Below, one piece after another: positions 8,450 through 16,780 of a stretch of DNA of 64,000 nt. Under the pieces are notes generated by a model. It had not been told where the DNA came from. It searched no databases and saw only the letters and a program-made list of their open reading frames with translations. The DNA comes from Acidobacteria bacterium UBA2990 (GTDB lineage Bacteria > Acidobacteriota > Vicinamibacteria > Vicinamibacterales > UBA8438). Numbering within the stretch: the first letter of the stretch is position 1; the number at the start of each line of letters is the position of its first letter. The translations under genes were made by a program, and so were the position numbers. The stretch covers positions 120,957-184,956 of the forward strand of contig DEAE01000016.1 in the NCBI GenBank assembly GCA_002347025.1. Reading direction: 5' to 3'.

Positions 8450-9610
8450 ATGGTGTCAATCACACTCGGTTCAGCAAAGCTTAGTGCTCGGGTCACCGGT
8501 CGACGGATCGGTCTCGTCGCCAATCCAGCCTCAGTAGACAATTCGCTGCACCATATCGGCGATATAGTCTCATCTACACCAGGCGTGACACTAGCCGCTC
8601 TATTCGGCCCCCAACACGGATTTCGGTCCGACGTCCAAGACAACATGATCGAGACCGACCACACCAATCACCCGACCCTCGGCATACCCGTCTATTCACT
8701 CTACAGTGAAACCCGAGAACCAACACCCGATATGCTTGCTAATCTCGACGTCCTCGTTATCGACTTACAGGATGTAGGTACCCGCGTCTACACCTACATT
8801 CACACAATGACCAAATGCCTGAAGGCCTGTGGCTCACACAACATTCCTGTGATTATCTGTGACCGGCCCAACCCGATTGGTGGCGAAGCTGTGGAAGGCC
8901 CCATGCTGGAGCCGGGGTTCGAATCATTTGTAGGCCAATTTCCCATTCCACTCAGACACGGACTGACCATCGGTGAGCTAGCGATCTTCTGCAACGAAAC
9001 CTTCGAGCTTGGAGCCAACCTGGAAGTGTTGCAACTCGACGGATGGCGCCGAGGATTCTACCATGACAACACGGGGCTGCCCTGGGTGCTGCCTTCTCCT
9101 AATTTACCGACCCTCGACAGCAGTATTGTTTATCCCGGCATGGTTCTCTTTGAGGGAACCAATCTGTCCGAAGGTCGTGGAACCACCAGACCATTTGAAC
9201 TAGCTGGAGCTCCCTGGCTCAAAGCACACCAACTAGCCGGCTTGATGAACGACCTAGGTCTTCCTGGCGTGCTATTCCGCCCAGTGGAATTCCAACCAAC
9301 CTTCCAAAAGCATGCTGGCCAAGCCTGTGGCGGGTGCCAGCTTCATGTAGTTGACCGAAGAGCCTTCAGACCGGTTGTAACAGCTGTGGCGCTTATACAG
9401 ACATGTCGGCACCTGGCGCCAGAATTCTTTGAGTGGCGACAACCTCCATACGAATATGAAGACGTTCTTCCCCCAATAGACATCTTGTCCGGCTCAGACC
9501 ACCTCCGTCACAACATTGACGCTGAGGTGCCCTACGAAACAATCGCAGATGCTTGGACCACAGGACTCGATACCTTCCTACCACTCCGAGAACACTTTCT
9601 GCTGTACTGA
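8450..9610 (+). CDS. DUF1343 family, NamZ-like exo-beta-N-acetylmuramidase candidate
   Basis: A 386-residue DUF1343 protein. The N-terminal block IGLVANPASVDNS (20-32), FGPQHGFRSDVQDN (52-65), DVLVIDLQDVGTRVYTYIH (102-120), ICDRPNPIGG and VEGPML are the most conserved parts of this family. The C-terminal domain contains YPGMVLFEGTNLSEGRGTTRPFE. Characterised members (NamZ, GH171) release terminal N-acetylmuramic acid during peptidoglycan turnover. Many are exported, but no signal peptide is visible here, so a cytoplasmic role or a missed export route is possible. A perfect TATAAT hexamer at 8441-8446 lies only four bases before the ATG; without a matching upstream hexamer I give it little weight. 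Confidence 0.85.
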   Translation: MVSITLGSAKLSARVTGRRIGLVANPASVDNSLHHIGDIVSSTPGVTLAALFGPQHGFRSDVQDNMIETDHTNHPTLGIPVYSLYSETREPTPDMLANLDVLVIDLQDVGTRVYTYIHTMTKCLKACGSHNIPVIICDRPNPIGGEAVEGPMLEPGFESFVGQFPIPLRHGLTIGELAIFCNETFELGANLEVLQLDGWRRGFYHDNTGLPWVLPSPNLPTLDSSIVYPGMVLFEGTNLSEGRGTTRPFELAGAPWLKAHQLAGLMNDLGLPGVLFRPVEFQPTFQKHAGQACGGCQLHVVDRRAFRPVVTAVALIQTCRHLAPEFFEWRQPPYEYEDVLPPIDILSGSDHLRHNIDAEVPYETIADAWTTGLDTFLPLREHFLLY

Positions 9611-9676
9611 CCGCTCTGGATTCGCACCCTAACCTGCTGTACCATCTGGGCCCTGACCCGCCAACAATTCATCTCT

Positions 9677-10204
9677 ATGACCCTCACACCGCTAAAGTTC
9701 GAACATAGAATCGAAATAACGGCAGCGCCGGATGCGGTGCTGGAAGCATTCTTCAACCCAGCGGCACTGGAAATCTGGTGGGATACGGTTCGGTCGGTGA
9801 CCACGCCTCGGCCTCTCGGAGTCTACGCCATCGAATGGCGTACAACCCCGTTCCGGGATGAATTGCTCGGAACACTCGGCGGGGTATTCTACGGCACCGT
9901 CATGGAGTTTCAACCAGGCCGTGAATTCTTCGTTGCCGAGGCGTATTGGCTACCGCCGCAGTCGAATCCATTCGGACCAATGGCACTTGAAGTAAGCTGT
10001 CAGGTCAAGGGTCCAGCGACCAGTCTCACCGTTTGCCAGAGCGGTTCAGACAGCAGCGATCGCTGGGAACGATATTACGGCCTCATCTCCAGCGGGTGGA
10101 AATCCTCGCTCGCCGCACTGAAGCAGTACTTAGAAGGTGAGCACCCCCACTCACCTCCCCAGACTAAAGGCCTCAGCATGACCGGCAAACAGCAAGACTT
10201 ATAA
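9677..10204 (+). CDS. SRPBCC (START/AHSA1-like) domain protein
   Basis: A 175-residue protein with the AHSA1-type SRPBCC fold: an opening strand FEHRIEITAAPDAVLEAFFNPAALEIWW (about 8-35) typical of the family, with a hydrophobic ligand-cavity pattern through residue 155, ending ERYYGLISSGWKSSLAALKQYLE. The conserved Trp near the middle and the C-terminal amphipathic helix are both there. Such proteins bind lipids or aromatic ligands or act as regulators; nothing identifies a ligand. The last 20 residues are polar and probably disordered. It is plus strand, about 65 bases after the DUF1343 gene and 29 bases before the FAD oxidoreductase, consistent with a loose operon. Confidence 0.75.
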   Translation: MTLTPLKFEHRIEITAAPDAVLEAFFNPAALEIWWDTVRSVTTPRPLGVYAIEWRTTPFRDELLGTLGGVFYGTVMEFQPGREFFVAEAYWLPPQSNPFGPMALEVSCQVKGPATSLTVCQSGSDSSDRWERYYGLISSGWKSSLAALKQYLEGEHPHSPPQTKGLSMTGKQQDL

Positions 10205-10233
10205 GAACCCTACCAGCAGACCCTCAGCATCAA

Positions 10234-11433
10234 ATGAACCTGCCATCAGAAACAGCCGGGACTATCGTCATCGTAGGTGGGGGTGTTATCGGGTCGAGCA
10301 TCGCATATAACCTTCTCCAGGACGGCTATCTTGGCCGAGTTTTGGTTATCGAACGGGACCCAACCTATAAGCGCGCCTCATCATTTCTTGCTATGGGTGG
10401 AATCCGTCAACAATTCAGCTCACCTGTCAACATAGAACTCGCGCAGTATTCCACACGGTTTTACCAAGTTTTCGACCGGCAGATGCAAGTCCCCGGTCAC
10501 ACACCTGATGTGAACTTCCGTCAACGAGGTTATTTGTTTCTCGTTGATGAAGCTTCAGCAGATCGCTTCGAGGCCCGAGTCTCACACCAACGTGCACTTG
10601 GTGCATCCGTCGAGCGTCTCAGCATCGACCAACTACATGTTCGGCTACCAGATGTACGTCTGGACGACATCGAGTTCGGAGTATTCGGTCCCAAGGACGG
10701 TTACGGCGAACCGCGGGAAGTACTAGCGGGGTTCCGAGCAGCAGCCGCAGCAGTCGGTGCCAGCTATTTACGAGCTGAGGTCGTGGACCTCATTGTGCGA
10801 CCTGGGCAAATCGACGGCGTAATTCTAAATAGTGGCGAACGGTTGTTCGCCGATGCCGTTGTCAACGCGGCTGGACCGTTCGCCCACAAGCTGGCAGCAA
10901 TGGCTGGTATCGACTTACCAGTGCAACCGGTTCGGCAGCACCTTTTTCGTTGCGAGCTGCCTAGACGGTGGCCCTACAAATTTCCGATGGTCGTGGACCC
11001 AACCGGCGTCCACTGGAGACATGACGACAACCCGACCAGCAGCACAGGGGACTGCTTGATTGTCGCTCACACTCGCCTCGACGAACCGCCTGGCGAAACG
11101 TTCACGTGTGATTTGTCACGGTGGGAAGTCGACTTTCGCTTACCTCTCGTAGAGAGAGTTCCTAAACTCGAGCCAGTAAAGTTAATCGAGGGCTGGGCCG
11201 GCCTTTATGCTATGACCCCTGACCACAACCCTCTCCTCGGCCAGTCTTCAAAACTATCCAATTTTTTCTTGGCTAATGGCTTCAGCGGACATGGGCTGAT
11301 GCTCGCCCCAGCTATAGGAAAGGTCTTATCAGAATTGATTCGAACCGGTCAGTCCGAGACAATTGACGTAACATGCTTGAACCCAGATCGTTTTGAGCAC
11401 GGCAAACCAGTTCATGACGAAGCTATGATCTGA
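10234..11433 (+). CDS. FAD-dependent amino-acid/amine oxidoreductase (DAO family)
   Basis: A 399-residue DAO-type flavoprotein. The dinucleotide-binding GGGVIGSSIAYNLL begins about residue 14, followed by the E of VLVIERDP that binds the adenosine ribose. FLAMGGIRQQFS (51-62) and the central segment ADAVVNAAGPFAH match sarcosine/dimethylglycine oxidase-like members, and the C-terminal FLANGFSGHGLMLAPAIGKVLSELI carries the GFSGHG motif of this family. It probably oxidises a secondary or N-methylated amine, transferring electrons to O2 or a quinone; the substrate is not determinable. Cytoplasmic, no signal peptide. It lies 29 bases after the SRPBCC gene and 30 bases before an O-methyltransferase. 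Confidence 0.88.
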   Translation: MNLPSETAGTIVIVGGGVIGSSIAYNLLQDGYLGRVLVIERDPTYKRASSFLAMGGIRQQFSSPVNIELAQYSTRFYQVFDRQMQVPGHTPDVNFRQRGYLFLVDEASADRFEARVSHQRALGASVERLSIDQLHVRLPDVRLDDIEFGVFGPKDGYGEPREVLAGFRAAAAAVGASYLRAEVVDLIVRPGQIDGVILNSGERLFADAVVNAAGPFAHKLAAMAGIDLPVQPVRQHLFRCELPRRWPYKFPMVVDPTGVHWRHDDNPTSSTGDCLIVAHTRLDEPPGETFTCDLSRWEVDFRLPLVERVPKLEPVKLIEGWAGLYAMTPDHNPLLGQSSKLSNFFLANGFSGHGLMLAPAIGKVLSELIRTGQSETIDVTCLNPDRFEHGKPVHDEAMI

Positions 11434-11463
11434 AAACAGGGACCTCATTCGTATAATCACCAA

Positions 11464-12114
11464 GTGGATATTGTCACCCCAGAAATCGAAGCGTATTTAT
11501 CAACTCTAGTCACGAGATCTTCGCTACTCGAACGCGTGGCAGCCGAAGGAGCCAGGCTCGACCTTCCAATTATTGACAGTGCGGTCGGCCGCTTGCTTGA
11601 AACGATGGTCATGGCAACTAGTGCCCGTAACGTACTCGAAATCGGTACGGCCAATGGATACTCTGCGCTGTGGTTAGCCCAATCGCTACCTGCTGACGGT
11701 CGACTGATTTCAATCGAACTAGATCGTTCCCGCGCACAGTTAGCGAGAGACCATTTCACAGAAGCCGGGCTTGAAAACCGCGCGAGTGTGATGGTTGGAG
11801 ATTCGGCGTTACTGATTCACAAGATCGCAGGACCATTCGATCTAATCTTCAACGACGGGGACAAGCGACAATATCCCCAACTGCTTGACCGGTTGGTAAA
11901 ACTACTGCGTCCAGGAGGAGTGTTAATCACTGACAACGTGCTCTGGGACGGAGAGGTAGTTCCTGGACTCGTTTCCCTGCCAAACCGTTCAACGGAGGAG
12001 ACCAAAGCGATTGCCACCTATAACCAACGGCTCGCGACAGATGCACGCCTCGTAACTAGCTTCTTGCCACTTCGTGACGGCGTCGCGATGTCAATCCGGA
12101 AGCCCAGTCGATGA
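11464..12114 (+). CDS. class I SAM-dependent O-methyltransferase (caffeoyl-CoA type)
   Basis: A 216-residue methyltransferase of the PF01596 (CCoAOMT/COMT-like) family. The AdoMet motif VLEIGTANGYSALWLAQSL lies about residues 58-76, with LISIELDRSRAQLARDHF as motif II. LIFNDGDKRQYPQLLDRLVKLL contains the metal-associated Asp pair, and GGVLITDNVLWDGEV completes the metal site. Initiation is GTG at 11464. The stop codon overlaps the next start by four bases (ATGA), so translation is coupled with the small protein and, through it, the amidase. The methyl acceptor, probably a catechol-type small molecule by family analogy, is unknown. Confidence 0.87.
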   Translation: MDIVTPEIEAYLSTLVTRSSLLERVAAEGARLDLPIIDSAVGRLLETMVMATSARNVLEIGTANGYSALWLAQSLPADGRLISIELDRSRAQLARDHFTEAGLENRASVMVGDSALLIHKIAGPFDLIFNDGDKRQYPQLLDRLVKLLRPGGVLITDNVLWDGEVVPGLVSLPNRSTEETKAIATYNQRLATDARLVTSFLPLRDGVAMSIRKPSR

Positions 12115-12335
12115 CGCGATCTCCGGACGAGTGGCTAACGGCTGCCCAAGCTGATGCCGATCGTCGAGGACTAACCCAGCTCAAGCCTCTACTCAGAGTT
12201 CTGGCCTCTGCCACAGAAACTCTGCGAAAAGCTCCTTGGAATTATGACGCACAGAGTTCCCAAATAACAGGCCACTCCATTAAAGGTTCTCGAAGCCAAG
12301 ACGACAAGCTACCCCCGGCGAATAAGGAACCATGA
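12111..12335 (+). CDS. small protein, possible AtzG/GatC-like amidase partner
   Basis: A 74-residue reading frame sitting in a four-base overlap with the gene before (12111-12114) and the gene after (12332-12335), which strongly argues it is translated. It starts MTRSPDEWLTAAQADADRRG, continues with an amphipathic LKPLLRVLASATETLRKAPW, and ends in a polar tail. Position directly before an amidase-signature enzyme and the size recall AtzG-like (DUF4089) or GatC-type chaperone subunits that wrap around their amidase. Sequence similarity to those is faint by eye, so the function is inference from context. No cysteines, signal peptide or membrane segment. Confidence 0.6.
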   Translation: MTRSPDEWLTAAQADADRRGLTQLKPLLRVLASATETLRKAPWNYDAQSSQITGHSIKGSRSQDDKLPPANKEP

Positions 12336-13699
12336 TCAACTGGTGTGAACAGCCAATTTATCGATTAGCCCAAGCCATTGAGAAGAAGGTAGTCTCTGTT
12401 CGCGAGGTAATCGACTCTACCCTGTGCCGGATCGCAGCACACGACCGATCACTAAACGTTTATACGGCAGTCTTAGCCGACCGCGCTAGGTATGAGGCTG
12501 ACAAAGCTGACCAATTAATCGCTACCGGACACTACCGTGGTCCCCTACACGGCGTGCCTATATCAATCAAAGACCTTATTGACGTAGCCGGAGTCCCGAC
12601 GACGTCCGCGTCGCGAGCTAGTAATCCCACAGCAGCGGAAAGGGATGCCACAGCGGTCGCCAGGCTCAGGACTGCCGGGGCAATCATTATCGGAAAATGT
12701 AATCTTCATGAATTCGCCTTTGGTACTACCGGCGAAGATTCCTGCTTCGGTCCAACTCTCCACCCACTAGACAAAACCCGCTCACCCGGAGGATCAAGCA
12801 GCGGGTCCGCAGTCTCGGTAGCAACCGGTATGGCATTCGGGTCAGTTGGAACAGACACTGGCGGATCTATCCGTATTCCGGCAGCCGCCTGCGGACTAGT
12901 TGGACTGAAACCGACTTTCGGTGAAATTTCGTGTGACGGAGTGACCCCACTTGCCCCAAGCCTCGACCATGTTGGCCCACTTGCCCGATGCGTTGAAGAC
13001 GCTCGTCTCCTCTACGAGACGATGCGCAACACACCACCAGACCCCGAGAAAACAGCTTTGCCAACAAGGAGGATACTTGGGTGCCCCAAGCCCTTCTTCC
13101 TTGAGCAGCTCGACCGCGAGATACGCACTTCGTTCGAACATTCTTTGACCCGTCTACAGAGCACCGGCTGGATCATTCGAGACACCGCTGTGGATCACGC
13201 ACTCTATTCGCCAGCGGTGTGTCTGCATCTGGTTCTTTCAGAGGCTGCTGCCACACACATGCGAGGACTCACCACGCGGGCGGACCACTACACAGACGGT
13301 GTACGCTTGCGGCTTGAACTCGGTCGGTATGTAATGGGGGAAGACTATGCTCGAGCGCACCACGGTCGGCTCGTGTTAGGAGAGGCCATCGACGCCGCGC
13401 TGGATTCCTGCGACGCTCTAGTCCTACCAACGCTGCCCATTCCTGCCCCTCAGCTCGCTACTACAACGGTCAACATCGGCAACCAACCTGAGCTACTACG
13501 CAGTGTAATGCTACGGCTGACCCAGCTTTTCAATGCGACCGGACATCCGGCGATCTCACTCCCATGCGGATTGACCACGGGAGGGCTTCCGTGCGGGCTG
13601 CAGCTAATTGGCCGCCTGAACAGAACTGACCATCTATTAAACGTGGCCGAAGCCATTGAAGTAGCCATAAATGACAGGCCAAGACCTACGGCTCAATGA
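12332..13699 (+). CDS. amidase-signature hydrolase
   Basis: A 455-residue amidase-signature enzyme with the full Ser-cisSer-Lys triad: Lys80 in HGVPISIKDLID, the Gly/Ser-rich SPGGSSSGSAVSVATG (151-166) carrying the cis-Ser at 155-156, and nucleophile Ser179 in GTDTGGSIRIPAA. The C-terminal NATGHPAISLPCG and GLPCGLQLIG blocks are typical of GatA-like and biuret-type amidases. It hydrolyses a carboxamide or transfers ammonia in the cytoplasm. It is not obviously GatA because gatB is absent and the partner gene upstream is only 74 codons. It is the third gene of a coupled O-methyltransferase/small protein/amidase set and converges with the rhodanese gene. Confidence 0.9.
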   Translation: MINWCEQPIYRLAQAIEKKVVSVREVIDSTLCRIAAHDRSLNVYTAVLADRARYEADKADQLIATGHYRGPLHGVPISIKDLIDVAGVPTTSASRASNPTAAERDATAVARLRTAGAIIIGKCNLHEFAFGTTGEDSCFGPTLHPLDKTRSPGGSSSGSAVSVATGMAFGSVGTDTGGSIRIPAAACGLVGLKPTFGEISCDGVTPLAPSLDHVGPLARCVEDARLLYETMRNTPPDPEKTALPTRRILGCPKPFFLEQLDREIRTSFEHSLTRLQSTGWIIRDTAVDHALYSPAVCLHLVLSEAAATHMRGLTTRADHYTDGVRLRLELGRYVMGEDYARAHHGRLVLGEAIDAALDSCDALVLPTLPIPAPQLATTTVNIGNQPELLRSVMLRLTQLFNATGHPAISLPCGLTTGGLPCGLQLIGRLNRTDHLLNVAEAIEVAINDRPRPTAQ

Positions 13700-13716
13700 G
13701 TTCAGCAACAAACTTG

Positions 13717-14172
13717 TCAAGCGGTCGCTATGTTCGCTTTCTGCCGTAACACCTTGTAGCCCGAGTCGTCTGAATCACCATCTTCCACCGGCAACCCCGC
13801 TGGGGCCCATCCCTCATCAACTATCTCGCCAGTAGCGGGGTTTCGGTAACCACCAAACCCACCCTTGACGTTAACTACCGTCTCATACCCAGCCTCAGCC
13901 AAAACCTGTGCTGCGCGTGACGAACGTCCACCGACCTGACAACCGACCAATAGCTTGGCATCGGTGGGGTAGTTAGCCTGCATCACCACCAAGAACTCAG
14001 GATTCGGTTGCATCTGTTTAGTCTCGCTATTCAAGAGCAAGAGTGGTACGTTCTGTGCCCCTTTGGGGTGTCCGTTTTGATACTCAGGCACCGACCGTAC
14101 ATCGACATAGGTATAGCCGTCTTCTACCTGTAACCTTTGCGCTTCTTGAACACCCACATGTTTTACGCTCAT
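13717..14172 (-). CDS. single-domain rhodanese sulfurtransferase
   Basis: A 151-residue rhodanese domain. The start is ATG at 14172, six bases after GGAGGA; the preceding GTG (14175) is in frame but less well placed. YVDVRSVPEYQNGHPKGAQNVP (22-43) holds the CH2A motif, and the catalytic loop is C78QVGGRS, a six-residue loop of the GlpE/PspE kind with the conserved Arg. VNVKGGFGGYR (101-111) is the C-terminal signature. After residue 115 there is an added acidic tail. It likely moves sulfane sulfur from thiosulfate, polysulfide or glutathione persulfide in the cytoplasm. It is monocistronic between convergent amidase and divergent hydrolase genes. Confidence 0.88.
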   Translation of the reverse strand: MSVKHVGVQEAQRLQVEDGYTYVDVRSVPEYQNGHPKGAQNVPLLLLNSETKQMQPNPEFLVVMQANYPTDAKLLVGCQVGGRSSRAAQVLAEAGYETVVNVKGGFGGYRNPATGEIVDEGWAPAGLPVEDGDSDDSGYKVLRQKANIATA

Positions 14173-14262
14173 CACAGTTCCTCCATCGCCATACTACACT
14201 GGGTCTTTTCACGCTGAATATGACGATAACTCAAGTCGGCATCTAATCTCCCGGAACTAACC

Positions 14263-15270
14263 ATGATCGCCAGATTCTTCCATGCTTGGGAACATCGGTT
14301 GGTGGCCATCGATACCAACCGTATCATCAGGCCGTTCGAATGGGGCCTAGACTGGCTCAAAGCACCGGCTGATTCTGCCACTGCCCCGGCTAACTGGATC
14401 GAGCAATGGGCAACCACTGCCCTTTCAGACCCTACCTGGTTCGACCCAGGTCCCTGCGAAGGCTACACATTTAAGAATAGTCAACTCGCGTTCCCGAGTG
14501 CGCTCGAGACGCCCCACCGTGAAAACAACACCGTACATGCACGGTATTTTCCGGCCAAGCAAGGCGGGCATGAACGACGTGCGACACTCGTGCTCCCCCA
14601 ATGGAATGCCGACTCAGGAGGCCATATCGGTTTGTGCCAACTACTCGCACGCCTCGGTATCAGCGCGTTACGGCTCAGTCTTCCATATCATGACAAGAGA
14701 ATGCCGCCTGAACTCTCACGAGCTGACTTCATCGTCAGTTCTAACATCGGCCGCACATTGCAAGTAAACCGCCAGGCAGTTCTTGATGCTAGACGGGCCA
14801 TTGCCTGGCTGGCTTCACGCGGCTATAACAAGATTGGTATCCTGGGCACGAGTCTGGGCTCTTGCCTAGCGGCACTAACCACCGCCCATGAACCGCTTAT
14901 CAAAACAGCCGCCTTAAATCACATCTCCCCATATTTTGCTGACGTCGTTTGGGAAGGGCTCTCCACTGCGCATGTTCGCGCTGGCCTTGAAGGCAAGATA
15001 GCGCTCGATCTCCTGAGACGCCTATGGCTTCCGATCAGCCCATACCCCTACATTGAGAAGCTTCGCAATATACACGCTCTACTGGTCTACGCTCGCTACG
15101 ACCTCTCATTTCCCGTTCGACTTTCTCGACAACTGATTACCGAATTCGAACGACTGGGAATCCGCCATCAGGTTACGGTACTGCCTTGTGGTCACTACAC
15201 CACCGGTAAGGCTCCGTTTAGTTGGTTGGATGGCTACACCCTAGTACAGTTTCTGCGCCGCTATCTATAA
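14263..15270 (+). CDS. alpha/beta hydrolase (ABHD18/DUF2048-like)
   Basis: A 335-residue alpha/beta hydrolase. The nucleophile elbow is GTSLG (195-199, Ser197) in KIGILGTSLGSCLAAL. The oxyanion-strand region reads VLPQWNADSGGHIGLCQLLARLG, and a late Asp (VYARYDLSFP) and His (LPCGHYTTG) complete a plausible triad. The overall arrangement, with a long 110-residue N-terminal cap and PYHD after a strand, resembles ABHD18/DUF2048 proteins rather than classic esterases. No signal peptide is visible. Substrate unknown. Single gene on the plus strand, divergent from rhodanese and convergent with the M16 pair; a weak inverted repeat follows it. Confidence 0.75.
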   Translation: MIARFFHAWEHRLVAIDTNRIIRPFEWGLDWLKAPADSATAPANWIEQWATTALSDPTWFDPGPCEGYTFKNSQLAFPSALETPHRENNTVHARYFPAKQGGHERRATLVLPQWNADSGGHIGLCQLLARLGISALRLSLPYHDKRMPPELSRADFIVSSNIGRTLQVNRQAVLDARRAIAWLASRGYNKIGILGTSLGSCLAALTTAHEPLIKTAALNHISPYFADVVWEGLSTAHVRAGLEGKIALDLLRRLWLPISPYPYIEKLRNIHALLVYARYDLSFPVRLSRQLITEFERLGIRHQVTVLPCGHYTTGKAPFSWLDGYTLVQFLRRYL

Positions 15271-15317
15271 GATGACAGATGATTTTCGTCCGCTCTGGCC
15301 AAACCGAAAGTAAAACC

Positions 15318-15351
15318 TGTCCTTGGAAATACCACTTCAGCACTAAGGACA
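15318..15351. terminator. weak inverted repeat between convergent genes
   Basis: TGTCCTT (15318-15324) and AAGGACA (15345-15351) form a perfect 7-bp stem around a 20-base loop in the gap between the convergent hydrolase and M16 genes. Placement suits a bidirectional terminator, but the loop is long and no T-tract follows, so it could be chance. Confidence 0.25.
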
Positions 15352-15403
15352 AGCTCACAGAATCCAAATCCCTGTTTGACCTGCTATTGAACAGCCTATT
15401 GGA

Positions 15404-16780
15404 CTAAGCCTCCACATACTGTGGGTCACCCAACCCCAGTGCCGCAAGGCCTTCCGCAAACTGACTAGCTGGACCAACAACAACCACTACCGCACGGTCT
15501 ACATGAAGGTACTCTGCTGCTGCCGCAGTGACCGCAGCCTCATCGACCGCCTCGATCTGTGGTACGAATTGATCGTAGTCATCAGCTGGGAGATCGTGTT
15601 GTACAAGTTGAACAACACCACGCGCAACCTGACCGACTGTCTCAAACCCTCGAGCGAACCCTCGTGTTAGAGCGGCGCACGCCAAATCCAACTCAGATAC
15701 AGTGACGGGCCCATCCCCAGTGAACGACGCCATCTGGGTTAGCACTTCCTGCACAGACTCTACCGTCGCGTCAGCCTGCACGCTCCCTTGCATAGAAAAT
15801 GGCCCTGGCCACCGTCGACAATCGAAGGAGGTACGCACACCGTAGGTGTACCCTTTTTCTTCGCGTAAAGTTCGATTGAGCCGGCTCACGAATTGTCCTC
15901 CAAGAACCATATTCAATACGAGCACCGCATGATAGTCAGCAATCCGCCTCGCAACACCGACATGACCAATTCGTAACTCAGATTGGACAGCACCAGGCCG
16001 ATCAACAATCACAACCTGAGCAGATGGATTTCTCAGTTCTGCCGGTTCGACTGAATCATCACCGGCAGTCTTAAACATGGAGCCCGTCGCTCTCCCCCCG
16101 AAAACCCGCTCGGCCAGTTCAATCAACGTATCGTGGGCTAGCGCTCCTACTCCCACCAACGTAGTCTGGGCGGGCAGGTAATCTTCATGATAGAACTGCT
16201 TTACGTCAGCCACCGTCAATCGAGAGAGTGACTCATCAGTACCGATACTCAAATGGCCATAGGGATGATCGGGATATAACCGCTCCAAATAGACTCTGTC
16301 CGCTACTGCACCGGGAACTGTACGCATCTGTCGTAGTCGACTACGGCGCAAATCGCGAGCCCGTTCAAAATCCACAGGTTCGAATCGAGGTCTAGTCACA
16401 ATTTCGTCGAGAAGAACAAGTCCCTCCTCCGCATACCGACTTAAGGTCGTCAGTGACACTGTGGTCGCATCAGACCCTACCTGGATCCCGAGCCTGGCAC
16501 CAATCCGGTCTAGAGCAGCATGCAAATCAAGCGCCGATAGAGTGGTGCTGCCCTCATCCAACAAGTCTGCCGTCAAGGCTGCAAGTCCTGGCTGAGTCTC
16601 TGGGTCTGTAGCCGACCCAGTTGGCACCACCCAAATCCACTGAACTACCGGCGGCCCAAGGTGTTCCACAGCACGGATAGTCAGACCACTAGCAAGACGC
16701 GCAATCCGTGCAGCAGGGAACCGCATGCCGGGCACCGATCCGGAAGCAGGCAGCTGAGTTCGGTCAACTTTTGTCGTCAC
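15404..16780 (-). CDS. M16 peptidase-like subunit, zinc site lost
   Basis: A 458-residue protein with the two-domain M16 (pitrilysin/processing-peptidase) fold: N-terminal GLTIRAVEHLGPPVVQWIWV, AALTADLLDEGSTTLSALDL, DEIVTRPRF and a C-terminal LNRTLREEKGYTYGVRTSF block. Where the catalytic partner has HLFEH, this protein reads ALTAD (68-72), so His, Glu and His are all replaced and it cannot bind zinc in the usual way. It is presumably the non-catalytic half of a heterodimer that binds and encloses peptides. The start is GTG at 16780, overlapping the upstream M16 stop by four bases (GTGA), so the two are made together. Either may be periplasmic, though no clear signal peptide is present. Confidence 0.88.
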   Translation of the reverse strand: MTTKVDRTQLPASGSVPGMRFPAARIARLASGLTIRAVEHLGPPVVQWIWVVPTGSATDPETQPGLAALTADLLDEGSTTLSALDLHAALDRIGARLGIQVGSDATTVSLTTLSRYAEEGLVLLDEIVTRPRFEPVDFERARDLRRSRLRQMRTVPGAVADRVYLERLYPDHPYGHLSIGTDESLSRLTVADVKQFYHEDYLPAQTTLVGVGALAHDTLIELAERVFGGRATGSMFKTAGDDSVEPAELRNPSAQVVIVDRPGAVQSELRIGHVGVARRIADYHAVLVLNMVLGGQFVSRLNRTLREEKGYTYGVRTSFDCRRWPGPFSMQGSVQADATVESVQEVLTQMASFTGDGPVTVSELDLACAALTRGFARGFETVGQVARGVVQLVQHDLPADDYDQFVPQIEAVDEAAVTAAAAEYLHVDRAVVVVVGPASQFAEGLAALGLGDPQYVEA

